Shown in pieces: positions 39,922 through 47,707 of a DNA stretch of 48,892 bases. The stretch spans positions 1 through 48,892 of the forward strand of contig DGWK01000014.1 in NCBI GenBank assembly GCA_002395235.1. The letters run 5' to 3'. Under the pieces are notes generated by a model that was not told the origin of the DNA, did no database searches, and saw only the letters and a list, made by a program, of their open reading frames with translations. Positions within the stretch are counted from its first letter, which is position 1. The number at the start of each line of letters is the position of its first letter. The DNA comes from Lachnospiraceae bacterium UBA4260 (GTDB taxonomy: Bacteria > Bacillota > Clostridia > Lachnospirales > Lachnospiraceae). A program made the position numbers and the translations under genes.

Positions 39922-41454
39922 ATGAAATTTTACAAAGATCATTATGACGTGATCGTGATCGGAGGGGCCCTGGCGGGCCTCTCCTCCGCGCTCATGCTGG
40001 CCGATAAGGGGCTGGATGTGCTCGTGCTCGAGCGCCACAACCTGCCCGGCGGCATTGCCACGAGCTTTGTCCGCGGCGGTATAGAGATCGAGGCGGCGCT
40101 TCACGAGATGATGTCCATAGGTCCGAAGAACAACCGTCTCAAGGTAGGCAAGTTCTTCGACGACATGGGCGTCGATATTGACTGGCTGCAGGTGCCGGAA
40201 TGTTACCACGCCAGCCTTCCCGGCCTGGAAGTCACCCTGCACCCGGGCCTGGAGCGTTTTTCCCGCGAGATCGACGAGCAGGTGCCGGGCACCTATGACA
40301 AAGTATTGAAACTCCTGAAGCTCTGCGACACGGTCTTTAACAGCGTCAACGAGCTCTCTATTCATCCCATGAGCAAGCCGCAGATGCTCCTTAAGCACGA
40401 GGCGTTCGTCAAGACGGCGGGCTATTCCACCAAGGAAGTGCTCGACACCTTTGACCTGCCGCAGAAGGCGCTGGATCTTCTGGCGCCCTACTGGATCTAT
40501 GTCGGCAGCGGTTTCTCGGATCTTCCCTTCACCATCTACTCCGTGCTGATGGCGGATTACGTGGGCTACGGCTCCATGATCCCCAAAAAGCTCAGCCATG
40601 AGATGAGCCTGAAGATGGCGGAGCGCGCCGAAGAGATGGGCGTGCAGATCGAGTATCGCCAGCATGTGGACAAGATCCTGGTGGAGAACGGGCGGGCCTA
40701 CGGCGTGCGCACGGCGCGCGGCGACGAGATCCACGCGGACTACGTGATCTCCTCCGCTTATCCCAACAAGGTATACACCAGTATGATCGAGCCTCTGCGC
40801 GAAGTGCCGGCAGAAGCCACCAAGATGGTCAACGGCAGGCGCCTGTCGCTGACTGCCTTCTCGGTCATCCTGATCCTGGACAAGCCGGCCGAGGAGCTGA
40901 ATATTAAAGATTACAGCATCTTCCGCGGCGACACCATGGACACGGACGTGCTCTATGAGAACCTGGCGGGCCTTGGCCCTTACAGATATCTGACCTGCAT
41001 CTGCCACAATTACGGCAATCCCGGCGTGACGCCGGAGGGCACCTGCTCCTTCAGCGTGACGGTGCTCCCGCGCGTGGACGGCTGGAAGACCGTCAAGGCG
41101 GAAGATTATGACCGCGTCAAGCACGAAGTGGCGAAGCAGCTGATCGACGATATGTCGGACTATTTTGGCGTCAACCTCCTGGACCATGTGCTGGAGTGCG
41201 TCATCGAGACGCCCATGACCATAGCCCACTACACAGGGGCCTGGAACGGCTGCATCTACGGCTACGCGCACACCATGGAAGACCACATCGTCGCAAGGCT
41301 GCAGACGGCGGAAGCGGAGCGCTTCATAGAGGGGCTTGAGTTTGCGGGCGCCCACGCCATCTCCGGAGACGGCATGGGACCGGCGGTGACCAACGGACGA
41401 AAAGCCGCCAAGAACATACTGGATGACATTGCGGCGAGAAAGGAGGCAAACTGA
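39922..41454 (+). CDS. Phytoene-desaturase-like NAD(P)/FAD oxidoreductase
   Basis: A 510-residue flavoprotein of the CrtI / carotenoid-retinoid oxidoreductase superfamily. The N-terminal FAD motif is VIGGALAGLSSALMLADKG (GxLxGL in place of the usual GxGxxGL), then LERHNLPGGIATSF. The C-terminal FAD segment reads AHAISGDGMGPAVTNGRKAA. Superfamily members desaturate or saturate (CrtI, retinol saturase) C-C bonds in hydrophobic chains. With no phytoene synthase or other isoprenoid gene nearby, and a fatty-acid isomerase just upstream, a fatty-acid double-bond reductase is my preferred reading. AGGAGA lies before the ATG. The stop TGA shares its last base with the next ATG. Confidence 0.82.
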   Translation: MKFYKDHYDVIVIGGALAGLSSALMLADKGLDVLVLERHNLPGGIATSFVRGGIEIEAALHEMMSIGPKNNRLKVGKFFDDMGVDIDWLQVPECYHASLPGLEVTLHPGLERFSREIDEQVPGTYDKVLKLLKLCDTVFNSVNELSIHPMSKPQMLLKHEAFVKTAGYSTKEVLDTFDLPQKALDLLAPYWIYVGSGFSDLPFTIYSVLMADYVGYGSMIPKKLSHEMSLKMAERAEEMGVQIEYRQHVDKILVENGRAYGVRTARGDEIHADYVISSAYPNKVYTSMIEPLREVPAEATKMVNGRRLSLTAFSVILILDKPAEELNIKDYSIFRGDTMDTDVLYENLAGLGPYRYLTCICHNYGNPGVTPEGTCSFSVTVLPRVDGWKTVKAEDYDRVKHEVAKQLIDDMSDYFGVNLLDHVLECVIETPMTIAHYTGAWNGCIYGYAHTMEDHIVARLQTAEAERFIEGLEFAGAHAISGDGMGPAVTNGRKAAKNILDDIAARKEAN

Positions 41455-42644
41455 TGAAAGTCAAAAATTTCTTAGCGGACGTCAGGGGAGCCTCCCGCGT
41501 CACGGCGGCGCGCATGATGGCGTTTGACGCCGCTTCGCCCGCGCTCACGGACGTGGACCCGATCGGAAATGTCTCGAGAGAGTGGCACCCCGGCCCGATC
41601 GAACTTGTGGTAACCGGGATCAACCCCGCCTGCAAGACGGCCAAGACTATCCGCTTCGAGCGCACGGACGGCAAAAAATTGCCCTTCTTCTATGCGGGAC
41701 AGTACATTGTGCTCGACTTCAAGATCGGCGAGAGCCTGATCTCCAGGCCGTATTCCATTTCTTCTGCGCCTTATGAGGCCAGGGCGGATAAGCCCTTCGT
41801 GGAGATCACGGTCAGAAGATCCAAGGGCGACGGCTTTATCTGCGACTATGTCAACGATGAGCTTAAAGTTGGCGATATTTTGACAGGGACCATGGGACTG
41901 GGGCAGTTCTACTACGAGCCGCTGCGCGATGCAAAGCATGTGGTGGCACTGGCCGGCGGCGTCGGCATCACGCCTTTTGCCTCCATGGCCAAGGAAGTGG
42001 TGAACGGGACGCTGGACATCGACCTGACGATCCTCTACGGATCGGCCTCCTCGGACGATATCGTCATGAAGGAGGAGCTGGAAGCGCTGGACGGAGCCTG
42101 CGACAAGCTGCACATCGTGCATGTGCTCAGCGGCGACGAGCCCGGCTGGACCGGCGAGAAAGGGTTCCTGACGGCGGAACTCATCAAAAAGTATTCGGCG
42201 GAGGATACTACGTACTTTATCTGCGGGCCGCAGGTGATGTACACCTTTCTGCGCGGCGAGGTGGCAAAGCTGGACGTTCCTGCGAGGCGCGTGCGCTTTG
42301 AGGTCTTCGGGCAGGTCAAAGACATCGCTGTCTATGAGGGCTATCCCCGCGATCTGCGCGATGAGACTTTCGAGCTCACAGTGGTACGGGGCATCAGTGA
42401 GGTGCGGATTCCCGCCAAGGCATGCGAGAGCATCGTAGTGGCGCTTGAGCGCGCCGGCATCCGGATCGAGACAGGCTGCCGCAGCGGTGAATGCGGATTC
42501 TGCAGGACCAAAGTTATTTCGGGAAATTATTTCGTCTGCCCGGAAGGGGACGGAAGAAGAGAAGCGGACAAAGACTTTAATTACGTGCATGCCTGCGCGG
42601 CTTATCCGCTTTCGGATATGAAGATTAAGATACCGATTATGTGA
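41454..42644 (+). CDS. FNR-type reductase with C-terminal [2Fe-2S] domain
   Basis: A 396-residue electron-transfer protein. An N-terminal extension (about 1-45) precedes the FAD domain with RPYSISS (98-104), the NAD(P) domain with LAGGVGITPFASM (167-179) and a CGPQVMY. A plant-type ferredoxin domain at the C-terminus has Cys342, Cys347, Cys350 and Cys381. It can pass electrons from NAD(P)H to an iron-sulfur cluster and so to a partner. The overlap with the upstream gene (TGATG) implies that the CrtI-like enzyme is the partner. A class I Hcr/phenol-hydroxylase-reductase layout is similar. Confidence 0.88.
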   Translation: MKVKNFLADVRGASRVTAARMMAFDAASPALTDVDPIGNVSREWHPGPIELVVTGINPACKTAKTIRFERTDGKKLPFFYAGQYIVLDFKIGESLISRPYSISSAPYEARADKPFVEITVRRSKGDGFICDYVNDELKVGDILTGTMGLGQFYYEPLRDAKHVVALAGGVGITPFASMAKEVVNGTLDIDLTILYGSASSDDIVMKEELEALDGACDKLHIVHVLSGDEPGWTGEKGFLTAELIKKYSAEDTTYFICGPQVMYTFLRGEVAKLDVPARRVRFEVFGQVKDIAVYEGYPRDLRDETFELTVVRGISEVRIPAKACESIVVALERAGIRIETGCRSGECGFCRTKVISGNYFVCPEGDGRREADKDFNYVHACAAYPLSDMKIKIPIM

Positions 42645-42664
42645 AAAGGGGTCGGTTCCGGCGA

Positions 42665-42704
42665 GTGACAAGGGGACGTATCAGCTGATACGTCCCCTTG
42701 TCAC
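42665..42704. repeat. 40-bp perfect palindrome, REP-like
   Basis: GTGACAAGGGGACGTATCAG followed directly by its exact reverse complement, between two converging genes (42644 and 42717). The half-site GATACGTCCCC is shared with the direct repeats at 16982-17048. It may act as a transcription stop for both genes. Confidence 0.85.
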
Positions 42705-42716
42705 ATCTCACATTTT

Positions 42717-45572
42717 TCAGTTCGTCTGCTCCGTCGGATAATCCGATTTACCGGTAACCGCTCTCTTAATGATCTTAAACCCTCTGTTCAGCGCATAAGG
42801 CCCTACACACTTCATCATCTCCTCCGCCGTGTGCATGTCCGCCGCGTGCGGAATGTCGCGGCTAAGGTGAATGGCGTCGAACTGGCAGCGCGTCGTGCAC
42901 AGGCCGCAGCCGATGCACTGGTTGAGGTCGACGATGGTGGCGCCGCACTTGAGGCACCTGCCGGCCTCTGTCTTGACCTGCTCCTCGGTGAGCGGCATAC
43001 GAAGGTCGTCGAAAGTTTCTGCCGCCTTGCCGGGCTTGAACCCGGGTGCCTGTCTGGAAGCGTTGTCATAGGACTCGATCCGTACGTCGCTCCGGTCGAG
43101 CTCGATGAACTCGCGCAGGTCGCGCCCGATGGTCAGGGACTGGCCGGGGTGCACGAAGCGGTTGATGGAGACCATGCCCTCCTTGCCGTCTGCGATGGCG
43201 TCGATGGCAAATTTCGCGCCGTGATAGATGTCGCCGCCGACGAAGATGTCGGGCTCATTGGTCTGGAAAGTGGTCGGGTTGGCCATGACCGTTCCGTTGC
43301 CTCGCAGCTGCACGTTGGTGCCTTCGAGCAGGTCTCCCCAGTCGGCGGACTGCCCGATGGCCATTAAAATATTGCTGCATGGAATGGTGATCGTCTCATT
43401 CTCGTCATAGACAGGTGCGAAGCGGTGCTGACTGTCGAAGACGGAGACACACTTCTTAAAGACAATCGCGGTGACTTTGCCGTTCTCCGAGAGTACTTCT
43501 TTCGGGCCCCATCCGTTCATGATGGTGATGCCTTCTTCTTCCACTTCCTCGATCTCATCCTTGGCAGCAGGCATTTCCTCGCGGGACTCAAGACAGAGCA
43601 TCGTTACTTTTCCGTCGGTCACGCGAAGCGCGGTGCGGGCCACATCGGCCGCCACATTGCCGCCGCCGACTACGACGACGTCGCCGCTAAGCTTCACAGA
43701 AGGATCCTGGTTCACACGGCGAAGGAAATCCACGCCCGTGACAACGCCCTCTGCGGACTCACCGGGCACGCCGGCCAGCCGGCCGCCCTGCAGGCCGATG
43801 GCGATGTAGAAAGCCTTGAAGCCGCGCTCGCGCAGTTCCTGAATCGTCACATCTTTGCCGACCTCTACGCCGCACTCTATTTTGGCGCCCATTCTCTCGA
43901 TGATCTCGATCTCGGCCTGTACGATCTCCTTCTCCAGACGGAAGGACGGGATTCCGTTCATCAGCATGCCGCCGGGGCGCTTCTCGCGCTCAAAGACGGT
44001 GACGGGATAACCTTCCGTGCGCAGGTAATAAGCGGCGGAGAGGCCCGCCGGGCCTGCGCCGATGATCGCGATGGGATAGTCGTCCCACTGATTTCCTTCT
44101 CCGTTTTCGCAGACGGGCAGGTATCTCGCAAGTATTTCTGCGGTTTCCTGTTCGCTCTTGCCGCGGAGAAGATCCAGCTCGCGCAGAGCAAGGAACTTCT
44201 TGATCTCGTCGATGGCGACGGGGGCGTCCACAAGGCCGCGCGTGCAGCGGTCCTCGCAGCGGCGGTTGCAGATGGCGCCGCAGACTGCCGGGAAAGGATT
44301 GTCCTGGCGGATGAGTGCCAGCGCCTCCTCGTAGCGCCCTTCGGCGGCCATCCGGATATAGCCCTGGACGGCCAGATGCGCGGGACATGCCGTCTTGCAG
44401 GGGGATGTGCCGGTATCGTAGCAGCCTATCTTATTGTGGTCGCGGTAATCGGGATCCCACTTGTCTTCGCCCCAGATGTGGTCATCGGGCAGTTCATGCA
44501 TGGGATATTTCACCTTGCTGCCGTCCGCCTTACACAGCTTCTGGCCCAGCTTTGCCGCGCCGGCGGGACATACTTCCACGCACTTGCCGCAGGCGACGCA
44601 TTTGGCCGGATCCACGTGGGCGCGGTACGCGCTGCGAGACATGTTGGGCGTGTTGAAGAGTTGGGAGGTGCGCAAGCCGTAGCAGCTGCCCGGCGAGCAG
44701 TTGCAGATGCCGACGATTCGGTTTGGGCCGTCCAGGTTCGTGATCTGGTGGACATAGCCCTTGCGCTCGGCGCGCTCCAGGATCTCCTTGACTTCTTCTT
44801 TGCTGATGTACTTGGCGTCCTTGCCGGAAGTTACGAGGAACTCCGCAATGTCGCCGACGCCGATGCACATGTGGCCCTCGATGTCGCCCACGCCTTCGCC
44901 GCGGATGCGCTGCGCCTTTCGACATGCGCAGACCATGGAGCAGAAGGTGTCATACTTGTCAATCCAGTGGGACAGGTGCTCCACGCTCACGGAGGTGGAG
45001 GAGGTGTCGATGGCCTTTTCCACGGGGATGACATGCATGCCGATGCCCGCGCCTCCTGGAGGGACGAGCTTGGCGGCTAGCTCCAGGGGCTCCTGGGGAG
45101 CCAGGTTGAACATGGTCGCGACTTCCGGATGCAGATCGGGGAGCGTCTTGTGCTCGACCATGTACTCGCCGGAGCCGACGACCCACTTGGGCACCAGATA
45201 CTGGATGTGGTGGTCTTCGTTGTCGCGATTCTGCTCCAAAATACCGATCCACAGCAGGTGGTCGATGATCTTCTGGGCCTTCTTAACGCTGATGTGGTTG
45301 CGCTTCGCCAGTTCGGCGGTGGTCAGCCCCACGCGGCGCTTCTTGAAACTGAGCAGGAAAGCGACCTCGCGCTTTGTCAGCAGCCGGTCCAGGATCCAGA
45401 AATCCATGTGGTTTTCGTGCATCCCGCCCGGGAGCTTCCTGGGGATATTATCGGTGATCATTCTCGCAAGCTTCATCACCATCTTGCGCTTGACCGGGTC
45501 GTCGCAGTGATGGTCTTTGATCGGATAATCTCTTTCATTGACATGTATTCTCGGATTTACCTCTTTGGGCAT
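42717..45572 (-). CDS. Multi-domain [4Fe-4S]/FAD/NAD(P) oxidoreductase (GltD/NfnB-like fusion, copy 2)
   Basis: A 951-residue paralog of the protein at 23305, with the same order. An N-terminal winged-helix-like part (LTKREVAFLLSFKKRRVGLT) is followed by a cysteine-rich stretch (MVCACRKAQRIRGEG; CNCSPGSC), ferredoxin cluster CVACGKCVEVCPAGAAKLG, GltD-type cluster region (CKTACPAHLAVQGYIRM; CNRRCEDRCTRG), FAD motif IGAGPAGLSAAYYL, NAD(P) motif VGGGNVAADVAR, and C-terminal CLKCG plus CIGCGLCTTRC. AAGGAGG precedes the ATG. It converges on the FNR/[2Fe-2S] gene. The pairing of a GltD-like and an FNR-like subunit recalls NfnAB, although the [2Fe-2S] domain here is of another type. It is probably the electron supply for the fatty-acid reductase; this is inferred from position. 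Confidence 0.85.
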   Translation of the reverse strand: MPKEVNPRIHVNERDYPIKDHHCDDPVKRKMVMKLARMITDNIPRKLPGGMHENHMDFWILDRLLTKREVAFLLSFKKRRVGLTTAELAKRNHISVKKAQKIIDHLLWIGILEQNRDNEDHHIQYLVPKWVVGSGEYMVEHKTLPDLHPEVATMFNLAPQEPLELAAKLVPPGGAGIGMHVIPVEKAIDTSSTSVSVEHLSHWIDKYDTFCSMVCACRKAQRIRGEGVGDIEGHMCIGVGDIAEFLVTSGKDAKYISKEEVKEILERAERKGYVHQITNLDGPNRIVGICNCSPGSCYGLRTSQLFNTPNMSRSAYRAHVDPAKCVACGKCVEVCPAGAAKLGQKLCKADGSKVKYPMHELPDDHIWGEDKWDPDYRDHNKIGCYDTGTSPCKTACPAHLAVQGYIRMAAEGRYEEALALIRQDNPFPAVCGAICNRRCEDRCTRGLVDAPVAIDEIKKFLALRELDLLRGKSEQETAEILARYLPVCENGEGNQWDDYPIAIIGAGPAGLSAAYYLRTEGYPVTVFEREKRPGGMLMNGIPSFRLEKEIVQAEIEIIERMGAKIECGVEVGKDVTIQELRERGFKAFYIAIGLQGGRLAGVPGESAEGVVTGVDFLRRVNQDPSVKLSGDVVVVGGGNVAADVARTALRVTDGKVTMLCLESREEMPAAKDEIEEVEEEGITIMNGWGPKEVLSENGKVTAIVFKKCVSVFDSQHRFAPVYDENETITIPCSNILMAIGQSADWGDLLEGTNVQLRGNGTVMANPTTFQTNEPDIFVGGDIYHGAKFAIDAIADGKEGMVSINRFVHPGQSLTIGRDLREFIELDRSDVRIESYDNASRQAPGFKPGKAAETFDDLRMPLTEEQVKTEAGRCLKCGATIVDLNQCIGCGLCTTRCQFDAIHLSRDIPHAADMHTAEEMMKCVGPYALNRGFKIIKRAVTGKSDYPTEQTN

Positions 45573-45690
45573 TGCGGAACCTCCTTGTTATGACTGAAGT
45601 TGTATATGTATTTATTGTACCAAATTGCGGTGCCGTAAAGAATTTTTTTTGCCTGCTGCCGGGGAAAACTTGGAAAGTGTCGGGCATAGT

Positions 45691-45733
45691 AAACAACCGG
45701 TTGTTTGAAGGGAGTAAGACGCACAGGTACAAT
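45691..45733 (+). promoter_or_regulatory. Promoter with 16-bp palindromic operator before PcfJ copy 2
   Basis: -35 TTGAAG (45705-45710), 17-base spacer, -10 TACAAT (45728-45733). The perfect palindrome AAACAACCGGTTGTTT (45691-45706) ends on the -35, the arrangement expected of a TetR-type operator. The divergent oxidoreductase gene starts 119 bases away and could share control. Confidence 0.6.
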
Positions 45734-45794
45734 TATGGATACTAGCGAGGAAAAGGAGGAGGCGTTTATAAGGTCAGAAAGGTGGTGAGTACAA

Positions 45795-47588
45795 GTGATG
45801 AGAGGATTTTTGATCAAAACGAAATGGTCAAACGGATACTATTGTTCAAAATGCGGGAAATTATTGCCGAACGACCGATACAACATGGAGAAGCACAGTG
45901 CGATCTGCTGGAAGAGACCGCTTTATGAAGCGGATATTTTGGAAGAGTATTTTAATGAGGTATATACAATTGAGGATCAACACAAAAAGATCATTGTTAC
46001 CGTAAACTATCCTTACGTGGAAACACTTCCTGATCATGATGACAGCATTGCCGCTGTTAAATGGAGAACAGTATACAAATTTAGCTTTTATAATGGGAAA
46101 AACGGGAGCGGTATCTGCTCCAAAGAGGGGAATGACATACCAGGCAGAATAATGAGCCGGATCCGGGAGGGAGAGATCATTCCGGGAATGGAAGAGGAAG
46201 CTGCTCAGATCATTCACAGGGCCTTCCCGGAGGTGCTGGCTGTATATGATCTGAGAATGTTTTCCTATATTTGCACACACAAAGGATTTCGTTATTGCGA
46301 GGTTTTGCCGGAGAAAGAGGAGAAAGCGCTTTTAAAGCTTCAGCCCGGAGATCATTCTTCAAAAACCGAAATAAAAGACATGGAAGATAATATGTTCTCT
46401 TTGCAGGCCAAGGTTTACCGATACAGCAAGGAGACTTATATTCTCAGAGTCACAGCACAGTGGAAAGGAGAGAACACAGTATTTTTATTTTCGCGCGGAT
46501 ATGCGGCGTGCAGCGACTTTTCCCGGGTGGAGGGATTTCTTGAGAGAAGCTGTCGGATGACGGAGAGCTCGAGAAAAGCAGCAGCCTTTTTTGACAAAAT
46601 ATATCCCGAACGTCTTTTGTCGCAGTATATGAAGTATTCCGACAATATTCTGGTCCCGCTGATAGCTCCGGATTATCACAAGGGAATGGAACTTGCGGCT
46701 AAATCGGGAACTGCATTACTTGCGGAGAATATGCGGAGCCTTCAGTATTTTGACTGGACACCTTCCTGTTATGATAATCTGAAGGATCTGTTCGGACTTC
46801 CGACCAGGGTGCTCAGAAAGCTGAGCAGGGAATGCATTACAGATGAGAATATCGAAAGGCTGGAAGAAGTATTCCGGTACAATCCGGAATTTCTCAATTT
46901 TGAGGTCATCACGCCGTCCATGATGGAGTACTTCCTCACAGTTAATGTGACACACAGCGACCTGCCCGGCATTGCAGGCAAGCTGACAGATGAGCAGCAG
47001 ATCCGGATTCTGAGATTTCTGTCCAAACATCCGGAGGATGGTCAGGCTTACTGCGATTATTTGCAAATTTGCGAAGTTTTGGAAGAGTATGTGTTTGGAC
47101 TTACGCCGACGATCCCAATCGAGCAGGCGCGGCTTGAGGCTCTGAATGAAGTCAGAAATCTGGAAGATATTGAGCGTGATACACGATTCAGAATCATGAC
47201 GCAGAGTCCGTATTATTTGAAACTCACAACGTTTATGACTTCGGAAGACAAGGAAATATTTAAAGATGACGATTTCGTGGTGATCGCGCCTCGTCAGCCA
47301 AGGGATTTGTTTATAGAAGGCCTTAATATGCATAACTGTGTAAGTATGTACATAAGCAGAGTGGCGCAAGGAGATTCCGACATCTATTTTTTGAGGAAGA
47401 AAGAAGCGCCGGGCAAAAGCTTCGGAACTCTGGAGGTGAGGCCTGATGGGAAAGGGAATCGGCGGCTGTCACAGGCTAAAGCGTTCGCCAATGGACGCCT
47501 CCCGGGGTCAGCGCAGAAGTATCTGGCAAAGTGGTGCAGAATTAAGAAGATCATCCCGGATGCTCTTGATCTAATATTGGCGGCTTAA
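45795..47588 (+). CDS. PcfJ-domain protein with N-terminal zinc finger (copy 2)
   Basis: A 597-residue paralog of the protein at 8928. The same N-terminal finger (YYCSKCGKLLPNDRYNMEKH), the middle segment LLSQYMKYSDNILVPLIAPD, and the PcfJ-type C-terminus (LFIEGLNMHNCVSMYISRV, IYFLRKKE, FGTLEVRPDG, AKAFANGRLP) are present. GGTGGTGAG precedes GTG 45795; ATG 45798 is equally possible. Codon use is more AT-rich than in copy 1, so the two genes were probably acquired separately or one is older. Biochemical role unknown. Confidence 0.82.
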   Translation: MMRGFLIKTKWSNGYYCSKCGKLLPNDRYNMEKHSAICWKRPLYEADILEEYFNEVYTIEDQHKKIIVTVNYPYVETLPDHDDSIAAVKWRTVYKFSFYNGKNGSGICSKEGNDIPGRIMSRIREGEIIPGMEEEAAQIIHRAFPEVLAVYDLRMFSYICTHKGFRYCEVLPEKEEKALLKLQPGDHSSKTEIKDMEDNMFSLQAKVYRYSKETYILRVTAQWKGENTVFLFSRGYAACSDFSRVEGFLERSCRMTESSRKAAAFFDKIYPERLLSQYMKYSDNILVPLIAPDYHKGMELAAKSGTALLAENMRSLQYFDWTPSCYDNLKDLFGLPTRVLRKLSRECITDENIERLEEVFRYNPEFLNFEVITPSMMEYFLTVNVTHSDLPGIAGKLTDEQQIRILRFLSKHPEDGQAYCDYLQICEVLEEYVFGLTPTIPIEQARLEALNEVRNLEDIERDTRFRIMTQSPYYLKLTTFMTSEDKEIFKDDDFVVIAPRQPRDLFIEGLNMHNCVSMYISRVAQGDSDIYFLRKKEAPGKSFGTLEVRPDGKGNRRLSQAKAFANGRLPGSAQKYLAKWCRIKKIIPDALDLILAA

Positions 47589-47707
47589 TTTTGCGGCTGC
47601 GGTCAGTTGGGATCCTGTTCCATCTGATCGCAGCCGGAATAATATATAGAAGGAAGCACGAAATATGTGGTAAATTGGACTGAGAAAAACAACTCGGGAG
47701 ATCAACT

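Noticed and set aside
39922..41454. Carotenoid (phytoene) desaturase
   Set aside because: Family similarity exists, but no phytoene/squalene synthase or other isoprenoid gene is in the neighbourhood and all neighbours point to fatty acids.
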